A stretch of 64,000 nucleotides of DNA, from assembly GCA_963697675.1 (NCBI GenBank), contig CAVOOW010000005.1, forward strand, positions 186,001 through 250,000, read 5' to 3'. Under the pieces are notes generated by a model that worked only from the letters and a program-made list of their open reading frames with translations, was not told the origin of the DNA and searched no databases. Shown here in pieces: positions 8,854 to 17,836 of this stretch (position 1 is the first letter of the stretch; each line of letters begins with the position of its first letter). A program made the translations under genes and the position numbers. This stretch comes from CAVOOW01 sp963697675. Lineage in GTDB: Bacteria > Actinomycetota > Actinomycetes > JACCUZ01.

Positions 8854-9123
8854 TTAGCGGCGAAGGCCGAGCTTCTCGATCAACGAGCGGTAGCGGTTGA
8901 TGTCCTTCTTGGCCAGGTAGTTGAGCAGTCGGCGGCGGCGCCCGACGAGCAGCAGCAGGCCGCGACGGCTGTGGTGGTCGTGCTTGTGCTCGCGGAGGTG
9001 CTCGGTGAGGTCGCTGATCCGACGCGAGAGCATCGCAACCTGCACCTCGGGCGAGCCGGTGTCGGCCTCGTTCTCGCCGTGCTCGGCGATGATGGACTTC
9101 TTGACGGTGGTTTCGAGCGCCAC
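8854..9123 (-). CDS. rpsO: 30S ribosomal protein S15
   Basis: S15 binds the central domain of 16S rRNA. The GTG at 9123 gives the standard 89-residue protein. The start is fixed by GAGGAG seven bases upstream, although the frame stays open for 20 more codons. Core motifs are TGSPEVQVAMLSRRISDLTEHL, the HHSRRGLLLLVGRRRRLLNYL block that contacts rRNA, and YRSLIEKLGLR at the end. It heads the pnp operon. Confidence 0.97.
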   Translation of the reverse strand: MALETTVKKSIIAEHGENEADTGSPEVQVAMLSRRISDLTEHLREHKHDHHSRRGLLLLVGRRRRLLNYLAKKDINRYRSLIEKLGLRR

Positions 9124-9249
9124 TTCACTCCTCGATTTTGTTGCAGTGAGCTCCCACCGGTCTGGATCACGGGGGAGGAACAAGGCTCACGCCGTACGCA
9201 CGGCTGGGCCCGAGGCTACCAGCCGAGCCCCCCGGAACCCGAATCGGCG

Positions 9250-9296
9250 CAGGTCAGGACCGGCAATGGGCAGACAGGTCAGGACCGGCAAAGGGC
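9250..9296. repeat. short tandem duplication at the 3' end of the membrane protein gene
   Basis: CAGGTCAGGACCGGCAA followed by TGGG at 9250 and the same string followed by AGGG at 9276 form two copies 26 bases apart. The second copy holds the last codons and the stop of the upstream membrane protein gene on the minus strand. The first repeats them just after the stop. It looks like a recent tandem duplication with no coding effect. Confidence 0.6.
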
Positions 9297-10427
9297 CAGG
9301 TAGGCGGCCCGGACGCCCACCGCCTTCTCGAGGTCGTCGGTGATCCGGGTGAAGAACTGCTCGCGATAGGTCGCGTCGGTCACCGCGTAGACGGTGAAGT
9401 AGAGCCCGGAGAAGGCGGCCAGGAAGATCGACACCTGGAGCAGCTCGTTGGAGACGCCCAGCCGGCCCAGGACCCGGGTGTGGTGGGGCACTCCCGGTTC
9501 CGCGATCCAGGTCTGGATCACCGAGTCGCTGATGGCCACCCGGCCGAAGATCAGGAAGAACAGCCACACCGACAGGGCGAGCAGCAGCACCTGGGAGATC
9601 TGGCTGACCAGCAGGACGAGCAGCAGGTTGATCCGCTGCCGCCGGGTGAGCGGCTGGGCACGGACGTCCACGAGCGCGTCGTCGTACGACGCAAGTGGTG
9701 TCCCCACGACCGCGCGCTGCACCACCGCCGGACCCAGCTGGTCGTTGACCGCGGCCACCTCCTCCGGCAGCCGGACGAGCAGGAAGCCGACGGCGAGGGC
9801 CCCGAAGAACGCCACCGCGAGCCAGAGCACGGGCGGCGAGAGCGCCGAGCAGACCTGCCACACCTCGGTGTTGATGAACAGGAAGGTCATGAACAGCAGC
9901 AGCATCGGCAGGGCCCGGGTGACCAGGGAGAACAGCGAGCTGAGCTCGGCGAACGTGCGGACCAGCGCCCAGCGGGCGATGGGGCCGAGGTCGAGGACCT
10001 CTGCGGCGACGACTACCAACAGCACGCTGAGGTCGGCGAGCAGCGCGAGAAGCACCAGTTCGGAGTCACGGTGGAGTACGGCGACGACGGCTGCAGGTCC
10101 GAGGGCGAAGACCGCCATCTCGACGATGCCTACCCGGCGGGGACGTTCGAGGGCGCGTTGCTGGCGGAGGAGGTTGGCGACCGCCCAGACGGCGAGCAGC
10201 AGCAGCAGACCGCCCACCGCGTAGAGCAGGCGGGCCGTCCAGGACTTGTCGGCGGGGACGGCCAGCAACAGGGAGCCGAAGTACGCGAGCACCAGCACCA
10301 CCAGCGAGCGTCCGCGCACGAGGTCGTCGACCTTGATCTCCCGGCCCTCGATGAAGAACGGCAGGCCGCGGTGGAGGAACCACCGCTCGGTCGCCTGGAT
10401 CTCGGCGGCCGTGGCCTCGACGGTCAC
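9279..10427 (-). CDS. conserved polytopic membrane protein next to ribF, function unknown
   Basis: Protein of 382 residues that I cannot assign to a characterised family. A soluble N-terminal piece (ATERWFLHRGLPFFIEGREIKVDDLVRGR) is followed by many hydrophobic segments, about ten, with two basic/acidic loops, one of them FLLVRLPEEVAAVNDQLGP. The GTG at 10427 overlaps the ribF stop by four bases, which decides the start and links the two genes. It lies between ribF and rpsO. A transport or stress-sensing role is possible, but no motif supports one. Confidence 0.75.
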   Translation of the reverse strand: MTVEATAAEIQATERWFLHRGLPFFIEGREIKVDDLVRGRSLVVLVLAYFGSLLLAVPADKSWTARLLYAVGGLLLLLAVWAVANLLRQQRALERPRRVGIVEMAVFALGPAAVVAVLHRDSELVLLALLADLSVLLVVVAAEVLDLGPIARWALVRTFAELSSLFSLVTRALPMLLLFMTFLFINTEVWQVCSALSPPVLWLAVAFFGALAVGFLLVRLPEEVAAVNDQLGPAVVQRAVVGTPLASYDDALVDVRAQPLTRRQRINLLLVLLVSQISQVLLLALSVWLFFLIFGRVAISDSVIQTWIAEPGVPHHTRVLGRLGVSNELLQVSIFLAAFSGLYFTVYAVTDATYREQFFTRITDDLEKAVGVRAAYLALCRS

Positions 10428-11350
10428 GTGGAAAGGATGGCGCGGGCCTGGTCGACGTCGGCGGCCATCTGGACGAGCAGCGCGTCGACCCCGTCGAAGC
10501 GGAGTGTGTCGCGCAGCCGCTCGACGAACTCGACGACGACGTGCTCGCCGTAGAGCTCGAGGTCGTCGCGGTCGAGCACGTAGGCCTCGACCCGGCGCGC
10601 GGTGCCGTCGAAGGTCGGGTTGGTGCCGATGGACACGGCCGCCGGCAGCCGCTCGCCGGAGGCACGCGTGAGCCAGCCCGCGTAGATGCCGTCGGCGGGG
10701 ATCGCGACGTCGTCGCCGAGACCGAGGTTGGCGGTCGGGTAGCCGAGCTCGCGCCCCCGCTTGTCCCCCTCGACGACGAGGCCCTCCACGCGGTGCAGCC
10801 GCCCGAGCGCGCGCGCGGCCGCGACGACGTCGCCCTCGGCGAGGCACTGCCGCACATAGGTCGAGGACCAGACCGTGTCATCGCGAGCGAGCGTCACGGG
10901 GTGGGTTTCGAAGTCGTACGTGGACCCGAGCTCGCGCAACGTGTCGATGGTGCCTGCTGCGCGATGCCCGAACCGGAAGTTCTCGCCGACATGCACCGCC
11001 TCGACGTGCAGCGCCTCGACCAGCACCTGCTTGACGAACTCCTCCGGGGTGAGCATCGAGAGCGCGTGCGTGAACGGCAGCACGAGGGTCGCGTCGACGC
11101 CGCGCTCGGCGATCAGCTCCAGCCGGTGGTCGAGCGTCGTGAGGGCGAGCGGCGCCCCGCCCGGGTGGACGACCGTCATCGGATGCGGGTCGAACGTCAC
11201 CACGACCGACTCGGCGCCCGATGCGCGGGCCTGCTCGACGACCAGGTCGATGACGTGCTGGTGCCCGCGGTGCACGCCGTCGAAGTTGCCGACGGTCGCG
11301 ACCGAACGATCGACACCCTCGACATCCTCGACCGACCGCCAGACCCGCAC
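10424..11350 (-). CDS. ribF: bifunctional riboflavin kinase / FAD synthetase
   Basis: RibF makes FMN from riboflavin and then FAD, using ATP. The 308-residue protein has the N-terminal nucleotidyltransferase motif GNFDGVHRGHQHV and the C-terminal flavokinase motifs GYPTANLGL and NPTFDG. GTG at 11350, with GGAGGAG eight bases upstream, gives the normal length; the frame is open further upstream only as an antisense artefact over kynU. It overlaps the downstream membrane protein gene. An acetyltransferase is transcribed divergently. Confidence 0.95.
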   Translation of the reverse strand: MRVWRSVEDVEGVDRSVATVGNFDGVHRGHQHVIDLVVEQARASGAESVVVTFDPHPMTVVHPGGAPLALTTLDHRLELIAERGVDATLVLPFTHALSMLTPEEFVKQVLVEALHVEAVHVGENFRFGHRAAGTIDTLRELGSTYDFETHPVTLARDDTVWSSTYVRQCLAEGDVVAAARALGRLHRVEGLVVEGDKRGRELGYPTANLGLGDDVAIPADGIYAGWLTRASGERLPAAVSIGTNPTFDGTARRVEAYVLDRDDLELYGEHVVVEFVERLRDTLRFDGVDALLVQMAADVDQARAILST

Positions 11351-11437
11351 GTTGCTGCACTCCTCCGTCGACCCGATGGGAACCAGCGACAGCGTAGAGG
11401 CCAGCCATGCCAGGCTGGGCGGGTGTCCCACGCCAAC

Positions 11438-11938
11438 ATGCCGCTGTCCGACACTGTCCTGATCCGACACCGGCGGTCCGAGGACCTCGGCGCCTGCGCG
11501 GCCGTTCTGCGACAGGTCCACGAACGCGATCGCTACCCGGTCAACTGGCCGGCCGACCCCGTCGCGTTCCTCACGCCGGCCGACGAGCTCGTCACCTGGG
11601 TCGCCACTCGCGACCGCGAGCTGGTCGGTCACGTGATGCTCGCCGCCCCACCCGCGAGTCTCGCTGCCCATGCGTCGACGGTCGGGCAGGACCTCTTGCT
11701 CCTGCGCCTGCTGTTCGTCGCACCGGAGGCCCGCGGGATGCACCTGGGCACCCGGTTGCTGGACCTCGCCACGAGCGCCGCCGCCGCACGTGGGTGCCGA
11801 ACCGTCCTCGAGGTGCTGTCGCTCAACGTCGAGGCGATCGCGACGTACGAGCGTGCGGGCTGGACCGCCGTCGGCACGACCACACCTGACTGGGCACCCG
11901 ACGGCATGCACGCCGTCGTCTACCTCGCCCCGGGCTAG
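11438..11938 (+). CDS. GNAT family N-acetyltransferase
   Basis: Protein of 166 residues with a full GNAT fold: VLIRHRRSEDLGACAAVLRQV at the start, a VGHVMLA strand, the acetyl-CoA loop APEARGMHLGTRLL and a final YERAGWTAVGT. The ATG at 11438 is used; a GTG 15 bases upstream (11423) is an alternative, and neither has a clear ribosome site. It is divergent from ribF and convergent with kynU. The acceptor is unknown. Confidence 0.8.
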   Translation: MPLSDTVLIRHRRSEDLGACAAVLRQVHERDRYPVNWPADPVAFLTPADELVTWVATRDRELVGHVMLAAPPASLAAHASTVGQDLLLLRLLFVAPEARGMHLGTRLLDLATSAAAARGCRTVLEVLSLNVEAIATYERAGWTAVGTTTPDWAPDGMHAVVYLAPG

Positions 11939-11946
11939 CGCGAACC

Positions 11947-13185
11947 TCAGGTCACCTTGCTGTGCACCGCGTAGCGCTCGTCGTCCTGCTCGCCCGCCTC
12001 GATGACCGCGACGATCTGCTCGACCGCGGTCACGACATCGACGAAGCGCACATAGAGCGGCGCAAAGCCGAGCCGGACGAGATCGGGTTCGCGGAAGTCG
12101 CCGATGACACCTCGCGCGATGAGTGCCTGCACGACGCCGTACGCCTGGTCGTGACGCAACGAGACCTGGCTGCCCCGCGCTTCCTCCGACCGCGGCGTGA
12201 CGACGGCGAAGCCGAGCGACGCCAGATGCTTGTCCGCGAGCTCGATGAAGAACCGTGTCAGGGACAGGCTCTTGGCCCGTACGGCAACCATGTCCACACC
12301 GTCGAACGCGGCGAGAGCGGCCTCCATCGCGAGCAACGACAGCATCGGCGGCGTGCCGCAGCGAAAGCTCTCGATGCCCGGGCCGGGTGCGTAGGCACCC
12401 TCCATCGCGAACGGCCTCGCATGGCCCGTCCAGCCGGGCAGCGGCGTGCGCATCGACGCGTGGTGGCGGACCGCCGCCATGACATAGGACGGAGCCCCCG
12501 GACCACCGCTGAGGTACTTGTAGCTGCACCCGACCGCGAAGTCCACCTGGCACCCGTCCACGTCGATCGGCAGCGCACCCGCGGAGTGCGACAGGTCCCA
12601 GACCATCATCGCGCCCGCGTCGTGGACCTGCGCCGTGATGGTCGCCATGTCGTAGGCGCGGCCGGTGCGATAGTCGACCTGCGAATAGCTGACGACCGCG
12701 ACGTCGTCGTCGAGCACGCGACCGACCTCGTTGGGGGCAACCCGGCGGACCTCCAGGCCCAGCAGGTCACCCACGGAGTCGGCGATGTAGAGATCGGCCG
12801 GGAAGTTGCCGGGCTCGATGAGCAGGACGCGGCGCCCCGGCCGCAGCCGCGCAGCGGTCACCAGCACCTTGAACAGGTTGACCGACGTCGAGTCGGCAAC
12901 GACGACCTCGTCGTCGCGAGCGCCGATGAGCCGAGCCACCTGCGCGCCGACCCGCCGCGGTGCCGACCACCAGTCGTGCTCGTTCCACGACGTGATGAGG
13001 TCGCGTCCCCACTGCCGCTCGACGAGGTCGTCCACCGCTGCCGGCACCGCGACCGCGAGGGCACCGAGAGAGTTGCCGTCGAGGTAGACCACGCCCTCGG
13101 GCAGGGAATACCGCGCGCGCAGGTGCCCGATCGGGTCAGCGACGTCGAGTGCTGCGGCGAAGTCGTGCGCATGGGTGAAGGCCAC
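11947..13185 (-). CDS. kynU: kynureninase
   Basis: PLP enzyme that cleaves L-kynurenine to anthranilate and alanine in tryptophan breakdown. The 412-residue protein has the family start (VVYLDGNSLGAL), the PLP aspartate in WDLSHSAGALP and the Schiff-base lysine K223 in CSYKYLSGGPG. Length and motifs are normal; it starts with GTG. No kynA or kynB gene is next to it. It sits between an acetyltransferase and truB, so it looks like a stand-alone insertion into the housekeeping block. Confidence 0.93.
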   Translation of the reverse strand: MAFTHAHDFAAALDVADPIGHLRARYSLPEGVVYLDGNSLGALAVAVPAAVDDLVERQWGRDLITSWNEHDWWSAPRRVGAQVARLIGARDDEVVVADSTSVNLFKVLVTAARLRPGRRVLLIEPGNFPADLYIADSVGDLLGLEVRRVAPNEVGRVLDDDVAVVSYSQVDYRTGRAYDMATITAQVHDAGAMMVWDLSHSAGALPIDVDGCQVDFAVGCSYKYLSGGPGAPSYVMAAVRHHASMRTPLPGWTGHARPFAMEGAYAPGPGIESFRCGTPPMLSLLAMEAALAAFDGVDMVAVRAKSLSLTRFFIELADKHLASLGFAVVTPRSEEARGSQVSLRHDQAYGVVQALIARGVIGDFREPDLVRLGFAPLYVRFVDVVTAVEQIVAVIEAGEQDDERYAVHSKVT

Positions 13186-13196
13186 GAGATCGCACT

Positions 13197-14087
13197 TTAC
13201 GGCCCGACGAAGACCGCAACCGGCTTGGCGAGGCCGTTCCGCTCCTCGACGAGCGCCAGGAAGGTGCCGTCCGGTCCGAGCACGGCAACAGGGCCGTCAG
13301 CCAGGCCGAGGGCCGGCAGCGGACCGCCATGACCGAGGACACGGGCCTGTTCCGCGTCGACCTCGCGTACCGGGAATGCAAGACGGACCGCGTCAGCGAT
13401 CGGCAGCAGCGCAAACGACTTCTCCAGCGCCTCCAACGTGTGGGCCTGCGCGAGCTCATAGGGTCCGACCCGGGTGCGGCGCAGAGCGGTGAGGTGGCCT
13501 CCGACGCCCAGCGCGGCGCCGAGGTCACGAGCCAGAGCGCGCACATAGGTGCCGGTTGAGCACTCGACGGTCACGTCGAGGTCGATGACCTCGGCGGTGC
13601 GACGCGTCGCCCGTACGGCAAAGACGCTGACCGTCACAGGTCGCGCGGCGAGCTCGACCGTGTCACCGTCGCGGACCCGTTTGTACGCGCGCTCGCCGTC
13701 GACCTTGATCGCGCTCACCGAGGAGGGGACCTGGGAGATGTCCCCGGTCAGCGCCGAGACGGCCGATCCGATGGCGGCATCGTCGACGTGGCCGGCCGGT
13801 GTCGTCGACACCGGCTCACCCTCCGCGTCGTCGGTCACCGTCGTGACACCGAGCCGGATGGTTGCGTCGTAGGTCTTGTCCGTCAACGCAAGGTGACCGA
13901 GCAGGCGGGTCGCCTTGCCGATGCCGAGCACCAGGACACCGGTGGCCATGGGGTCGAGCGTGCCGGCGTGGCCCACGCGCCGCGTGCCGGCCAGCTTGCG
14001 GGTCCGCGCGACGACGTCGTGCGAGGTCCAGCCGGCGGGCTTGTCGACGACGACCAGGCCGTCAGCAACCGGGCTCCCGGCCGTCAC
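13197..14087 (-). CDS. truB: tRNA pseudouridine(55) synthase
   Basis: TruB isomerises U55 in the T-loop of tRNAs. The 296-residue protein shows DKPAGWTSHDVV and the catalytic motif GHAGTLDPMATG with the nucleophile D45. A C-terminal PUA-like tail is present. It starts with GTG directly after the rbfA stop, as part of the infB-DUF503-rbfA-truB run. Confidence 0.96.
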   Translation of the reverse strand: MTAGSPVADGLVVVDKPAGWTSHDVVARTRKLAGTRRVGHAGTLDPMATGVLVLGIGKATRLLGHLALTDKTYDATIRLGVTTVTDDAEGEPVSTTPAGHVDDAAIGSAVSALTGDISQVPSSVSAIKVDGERAYKRVRDGDTVELAARPVTVSVFAVRATRRTAEVIDLDVTVECSTGTYVRALARDLGAALGVGGHLTALRRTRVGPYELAQAHTLEALEKSFALLPIADAVRLAFPVREVDAEQARVLGHGGPLPALGLADGPVAVLGPDGTFLALVEERNGLAKPVAVFVGP

Positions 14088-14561
14088 CTACGCCCCGCGC
14101 TCGTCGAGCAGCGGCTCGTCCTCGTCTTCGCCCTCGGTCTCGGCCCGGGGCGCCTTGTAGGGGTCGGCCTCCCCTGCGTAGGTCGCGCCTGCCGCGGCGC
14201 GGTGCACCTCGGCGTCGGACTCGGCGACCTGAGCCAGGAGGTCCTCGATGAAGGCTGCATTCTCGGGGACGGCGTCGGCGAAGAACGTCAGCGAGGGGGT
14301 GCGGCGCACCCCGGTGAGGCGTCCGACCTCCGATCGCAATACGCCTTTCGCGCTCTCGAGCGCCTCGGCGGTGTCTGCGCGCTGCGAGTCGTCGCCCAGC
14401 ACGGTGTAGAACACCGAGGCCTGCTGGCAGTCGCCGGTGACCCGGACGTCGGTCACGGTGATGAAGCCCAGACGCGGATCCTTGACCTTCAGCTCGAGGG
14501 TCTCGGCCACGATGACCTTGATGCGGTCGGCAAGCTTGCGCGCACGCGCCTTGTCAGCCAT
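14088..14561 (-). CDS. rbfA: 30S ribosome-binding factor RbfA
   Basis: RbfA matures the 5' end of 16S rRNA and is a cold-shock factor. The 157-residue protein has the KH-like core: ARKLADRIKVIVAETLELKV, DPRLGFITVTDVRVTGDC and RTPSLTFFAD. An acidic tail of about 35 residues (EGEDEDEPLLDERGA at the end) is longer than in E. coli but common in actinomycetes. It starts two bases after the DUF503 stop and abuts truB. Confidence 0.95.
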   Translation of the reverse strand: MADKARARKLADRIKVIVAETLELKVKDPRLGFITVTDVRVTGDCQQASVFYTVLGDDSQRADTAEALESAKGVLRSEVGRLTGVRRTPSLTFFADAVPENAAFIEDLLAQVAESDAEVHRAAAGATYAGEADPYKAPRAETEGEDEDEPLLDERGA

Positions 14562-14563
14562 GA

Positions 14564-14860
14564 CTACTCGTCCTCCTCACTCACGAACTGCCGACGTGCC
14601 GAGAGCAGCTCGACTTCCGGGCGGGACGCCACCAGCCTCTCGCAGGCGTCGAGTACCTCGACACAGTGGGCCGCCTCTGTTGCCACGACGGCGATGCCGA
14701 CCAGCGAGCGCCGGTGCAGCTCCACGTGACCAGCCTCAGCGGCCGCGACGTCGTACCTCTTGCGCAGCTCCGCCACGATCGGGCGCACCAGCGAGCGCTT
14801 CTCCTTCAGCGAGTGCACGTCACCGAAGCGCAGGTCGAGGCTGAGAACACCGACGAACAT
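14564..14860 (-). CDS. DUF503 (YlxP-like) protein
   Basis: Protein of 98 residues with the DUF503 pattern: MFVGVLSLDLRFGDVHSLKEKRSLVRPI, then LVGIAVVATEAAH. In Gram-positive bacteria it is encoded between infB and rbfA, as here, and a role in ribosome maturation is suspected from that linkage. The ATG at 14860 follows GAGAGGAAG; a longer frame upstream lacks a ribosome site. Confidence 0.9.
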   Translation of the reverse strand: MFVGVLSLDLRFGDVHSLKEKRSLVRPIVAELRKRYDVAAAEAGHVELHRRSLVGIAVVATEAAHCVEVLDACERLVASRPEVELLSARRQFVSEEDE

Positions 14861-14915
14861 GGCTTCCTCTCGCCTCCGCCCCGTCGAACCCCGCGAAACG
14901 CCCACACACCCCCAA

Positions 14916-14981
14916 CCCTTAAGTCGATCATGCAGTTACCTACCAAACGGTGTAGGTAACTGCATGATCGATTTCTAAGGG
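14916..14981. repeat. long perfect hairpin of the AAGTCGATCATGCA family
   Basis: A 23-bp stem, 14921-14943 pairing with 14952-14974, encloses the eight-base loop CAAACGGT; only one pair is a G-T wobble. After a two-base bulge, CCCTT (14916) and AAGGG (14981) extend it. The arm begins with the 14-mer seen twice at 2.7 kb. It lies between the infB stop and the DUF503 start on the transcribed strand. It could cut, stabilise or attenuate the message, or be a REP-like mobile palindrome. There is no T-run, so it is not a classic terminator. Confidence 0.85.
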
Positions 14982-14995
14982 CGGTGGGGTGATGG

Positions 14996-17836
14996 TTAGG
15001 TACGGGCCTTCTCGCGCATCTCGAAGGTCTCGATGACGTCGTCGACCTTGATGTCGTTGAACGACCCCAGACCGATGCCGCACTCGAAGCCTTCCCGCAC
15101 CTCGGTCGCGTCGTCCTTGAAGCGACGCAGCGACTCGATGGTGAGGTTGTCGGCGACGACGGCTCCGTCGCGCACCAGGCGAGCCTTGGCGTTGCGTCGG
15201 ATCTCGCCGCTGCGCACGAGACAGCCGGCGATGTTGCCGAACTTGCTCGAGCGGTAGACCTCGCGGACCTCTGCGGTGCCGAGCTGCGCCTCTTCGTACT
15301 CGGGCTTGAGCATGCCCTTCAGAGCCGCCTCGACCTCGTCGATCGCCTGGTAGATCACCGAGTAGTAGCGGACGTCGACGCCCTCACGGTCGATCAGGTC
15401 GGAGACCCGCTCGGCCGGCCGGACGTTGAAGCCGATGATCACCGCTTCGGAGGCAACCGCGAGGTTGACGTCGTTCTGGGTGATGGCACCGACGCCACGG
15501 TCGATGATCCGGATCTCGACCTCGGCACCGACATCGATGTTGAGCAGCGCGTCCTCGAGGGCCTCGACCGAACCGGAACCGTCACCCTTGAGGATGAGGT
15601 TCAAGGTGTCGACCTTGCTCTTCTCCAGCCAGTCCTCGAGCGAGACGCGCTTACGGGCCTTGGCCAGCTGCGCGTTGCGGCCCATGGCCTGACGACGCTC
15701 CGCGATCTGACGCGCGATGCGGTCTTCCTCGGCGACGAGGAACTTGTCACCAGCGGCGGGTACCGAGGTGAAGCCCAGCACCTGCACCGGACGCGACGGT
15801 CCGGCTTCGGTGAGCGTGTCGCCGTGCTCGTCGAGCATCGCCCGGACGCGACCGAACGCGTCACCGGCAACGATCGAGTCGCCGACGTGCAGCGTGCCTC
15901 GCTGCACCAGCACCGTCGCCACCGGACCACGGCCACGGTCGAGGTGAGCCTCGATCGCGACACCACGAGCGTCCTGGTCGGCCACGGCGCGCAGGTCGAG
16001 CGCCGCGTCGGCGGTGAGCAGGATCGACTCGAGCAGCTTGTCGATGTTGATGCCCTCACGAGCGGACACCTCGACGAAGATCGTCTCGCCGCCGTACTCC
16101 TCGGCCACCAGGTTGTACTCGGTCAGCTGCTGCTTGACCTTGTCCGGGTTGGCGCCTTCCTTGTCGATCTTGTTGACCGCCACCACGATCGGCACGTTTG
16201 CTGCCTGCGCGTGGTTGAGGGCCTCGATCGTCTGCGGCATGACACCGTCGTCGGCCGCCACCACGAGGACCGCGATGTCGGTGACCTGGGCACCACGGGC
16301 ACGCATGGCGGTGAACGCCTCGTGACCGGGTGTGTCGATGAAGGTGATCGCGCGCTCGACGCCTTCGTGGGTGGTGTGCACCTGGTAGGCGCCGATGGCC
16401 TGCGTGATGCCGCCGGCCTCCCCCGAGATGACGTCGGTCTTGCGGATCGCGTCGAGCAGGCGGGTCTTGCCGTGGTCGACGTGACCCATGACGGTGACGA
16501 CCGGCGGCCGGGAGACGAGCTCGTCCTCGTCGACCTCGAAGAAGTCGATGTCGAACGAGTCGAGCAGCTCGCGGTCCTCGTCCTCGGGGCTGACGATCTG
16601 CACGTCGTAGCCGAGCTCGGCGCCGAGCAGACCGAAGGTCTCCTCGTCGAGCGACTGCGTCGCGGTGGCCATCTCACCGAGGTGGAACAGCACCGTGACG
16701 AGCGCCGCGGGATTGGCGTCGATCTTGTCGGCGAAGTCGGTCAGCGACGAGCCGCGCGCCAGGCGCACGATCGTCGAACCGTCGCCACGTGGAACCTGGA
16801 CGCCGCCCAGCGAGGGCGCCGCCATGTTGTCGAACTCCTGACGGCGCTGCTTCTTCGACTTGCGCTGGCGGCCACGCGGACCACCAGGGCGACCGAAGGC
16901 GCCAGCCGTGCCGCCGCGACGGGGGCCGCCACCGCGACCACCGAAGCCGCCGCCACCGCCACCGGGACGACCGCCACCGGGACCGCCGGGCGCGCCGCCG
17001 GGCGCGCCACCGAAGCCGCCGCCACCGCCACCGCCACCGGGACGACCGGCGCCGGGGGCTCCGCTACGTCCGCCACCAGGGCCGCCGCTGCGACCGCCGG
17101 GACCACCGGGACCGCCCGGACCACTGGGCCGGCCGGAGGGGGCACCCGAGCGGCCGTTGCCGACACCGGGAGCGGGACGGGCCGGCATCATGCCGGGGTT
17201 GGGACGCGGGCCGCCGGGACGGGGTGCGCCACCGGGCGCTGCGCCGCCGCCACCGGGACGGGGCATGCCCGTCGTGCTGCCGGCGGAGTAGGGGTTGTTC
17301 CCCGGCCGCGGTGCAGCGGGACGGCCCATGCCGGTGCTGCTGCCCGAGGTGAAGGGGTTGTTGCCGGGACGCGGCGCGCCAGCGGGTCGAGGGGCAGCCG
17401 GACGCGGGGCCTCGGTGGTCGGCGCCTGGGCGGCGGCCGGCAGTGGCGCGGCCGGGGTCGCTGCGGGCGCCTCGGGCGCGGCCGGAGCCGGAGCGGCGGG
17501 GATCACCGGAGCGACCGGCGCGGCGACCGGCGCCGGCGCCGCGGCTGCCGGGGCCTGCACGGTCTCCTGGACCGGTGCGGGCGCGGCGGGCTTCGCGGCG
17601 GACTTCTTGGCGGGAGCCTTCGGCGCCGCGTCCGTCGCCGGAGCGGCGGCCTCAGGCGAGGCGGCACCACCCTCGGGCGGCGCGGGGAAGGCGCCCTTGA
17701 GTTTGCGTACGACTGGGGGCTCGACGGTCGACGATGCCGACCTGACGAACTCTCCCAGCTCTTGGAGCTTGGTCATGACGACCTTGCTCTCGACACCGAG
17801 CTCCTTGGCGAGCTCGTAGACCCGGACCTTTGCCAC
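14996..17836 (-). CDS. infB: translation initiation factor IF-2
   Basis: IF-2 is the GTPase that brings initiator tRNA to the 30S subunit. The 946-residue protein has IF2-N at residues 1-50, then roughly 300 residues rich in Pro, Ala and Gly with imperfect repeats (for example RPGNNPFTSGSSTGM and RPGNNPYSAGSTTGM), then the G domain with GHVDHGKT at 451-458, DTPGHEAF and NKID, and domains II to IV. GTG with AGGAGAG upstream sets the start. The low-complexity linker is typical of actinomycete IF-2. Confidence 0.97.
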   Translation of the reverse strand: MAKVRVYELAKELGVESKVVMTKLQELGEFVRSASSTVEPPVVRKLKGAFPAPPEGGAASPEAAAPATDAAPKAPAKKSAAKPAAPAPVQETVQAPAAAAPAPVAAPVAPVIPAAPAPAAPEAPAATPAAPLPAAAQAPTTEAPRPAAPRPAGAPRPGNNPFTSGSSTGMGRPAAPRPGNNPYSAGSTTGMPRPGGGGAAPGGAPRPGGPRPNPGMMPARPAPGVGNGRSGAPSGRPSGPGGPGGPGGRSGGPGGGRSGAPGAGRPGGGGGGGGFGGAPGGAPGGPGGGRPGGGGGGFGGRGGGPRRGGTAGAFGRPGGPRGRQRKSKKQRRQEFDNMAAPSLGGVQVPRGDGSTIVRLARGSSLTDFADKIDANPAALVTVLFHLGEMATATQSLDEETFGLLGAELGYDVQIVSPEDEDRELLDSFDIDFFEVDEDELVSRPPVVTVMGHVDHGKTRLLDAIRKTDVISGEAGGITQAIGAYQVHTTHEGVERAITFIDTPGHEAFTAMRARGAQVTDIAVLVVAADDGVMPQTIEALNHAQAANVPIVVAVNKIDKEGANPDKVKQQLTEYNLVAEEYGGETIFVEVSAREGINIDKLLESILLTADAALDLRAVADQDARGVAIEAHLDRGRGPVATVLVQRGTLHVGDSIVAGDAFGRVRAMLDEHGDTLTEAGPSRPVQVLGFTSVPAAGDKFLVAEEDRIARQIAERRQAMGRNAQLAKARKRVSLEDWLEKSKVDTLNLILKGDGSGSVEALEDALLNIDVGAEVEIRIIDRGVGAITQNDVNLAVASEAVIIGFNVRPAERVSDLIDREGVDVRYYSVIYQAIDEVEAALKGMLKPEYEEAQLGTAEVREVYRSSKFGNIAGCLVRSGEIRRNAKARLVRDGAVVADNLTIESLRRFKDDATEVREGFECGIGLGSFNDIKVDDVIETFEMREKART

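Noticed and set aside
14916..14981. The infB-DUF503 hairpin as a Rho-independent terminator
   Set aside because: No T-run follows the stem on either strand, and rbfA and truB downstream are expected to be in the same operon.
16860..17420. Short repeated GC-rich units that might suggest a CRISPR-like or VNTR array
   Set aside because: The units are irregular and are codons for the Gly/Pro/Arg repeats of IF-2. There are no spacers or cas genes.
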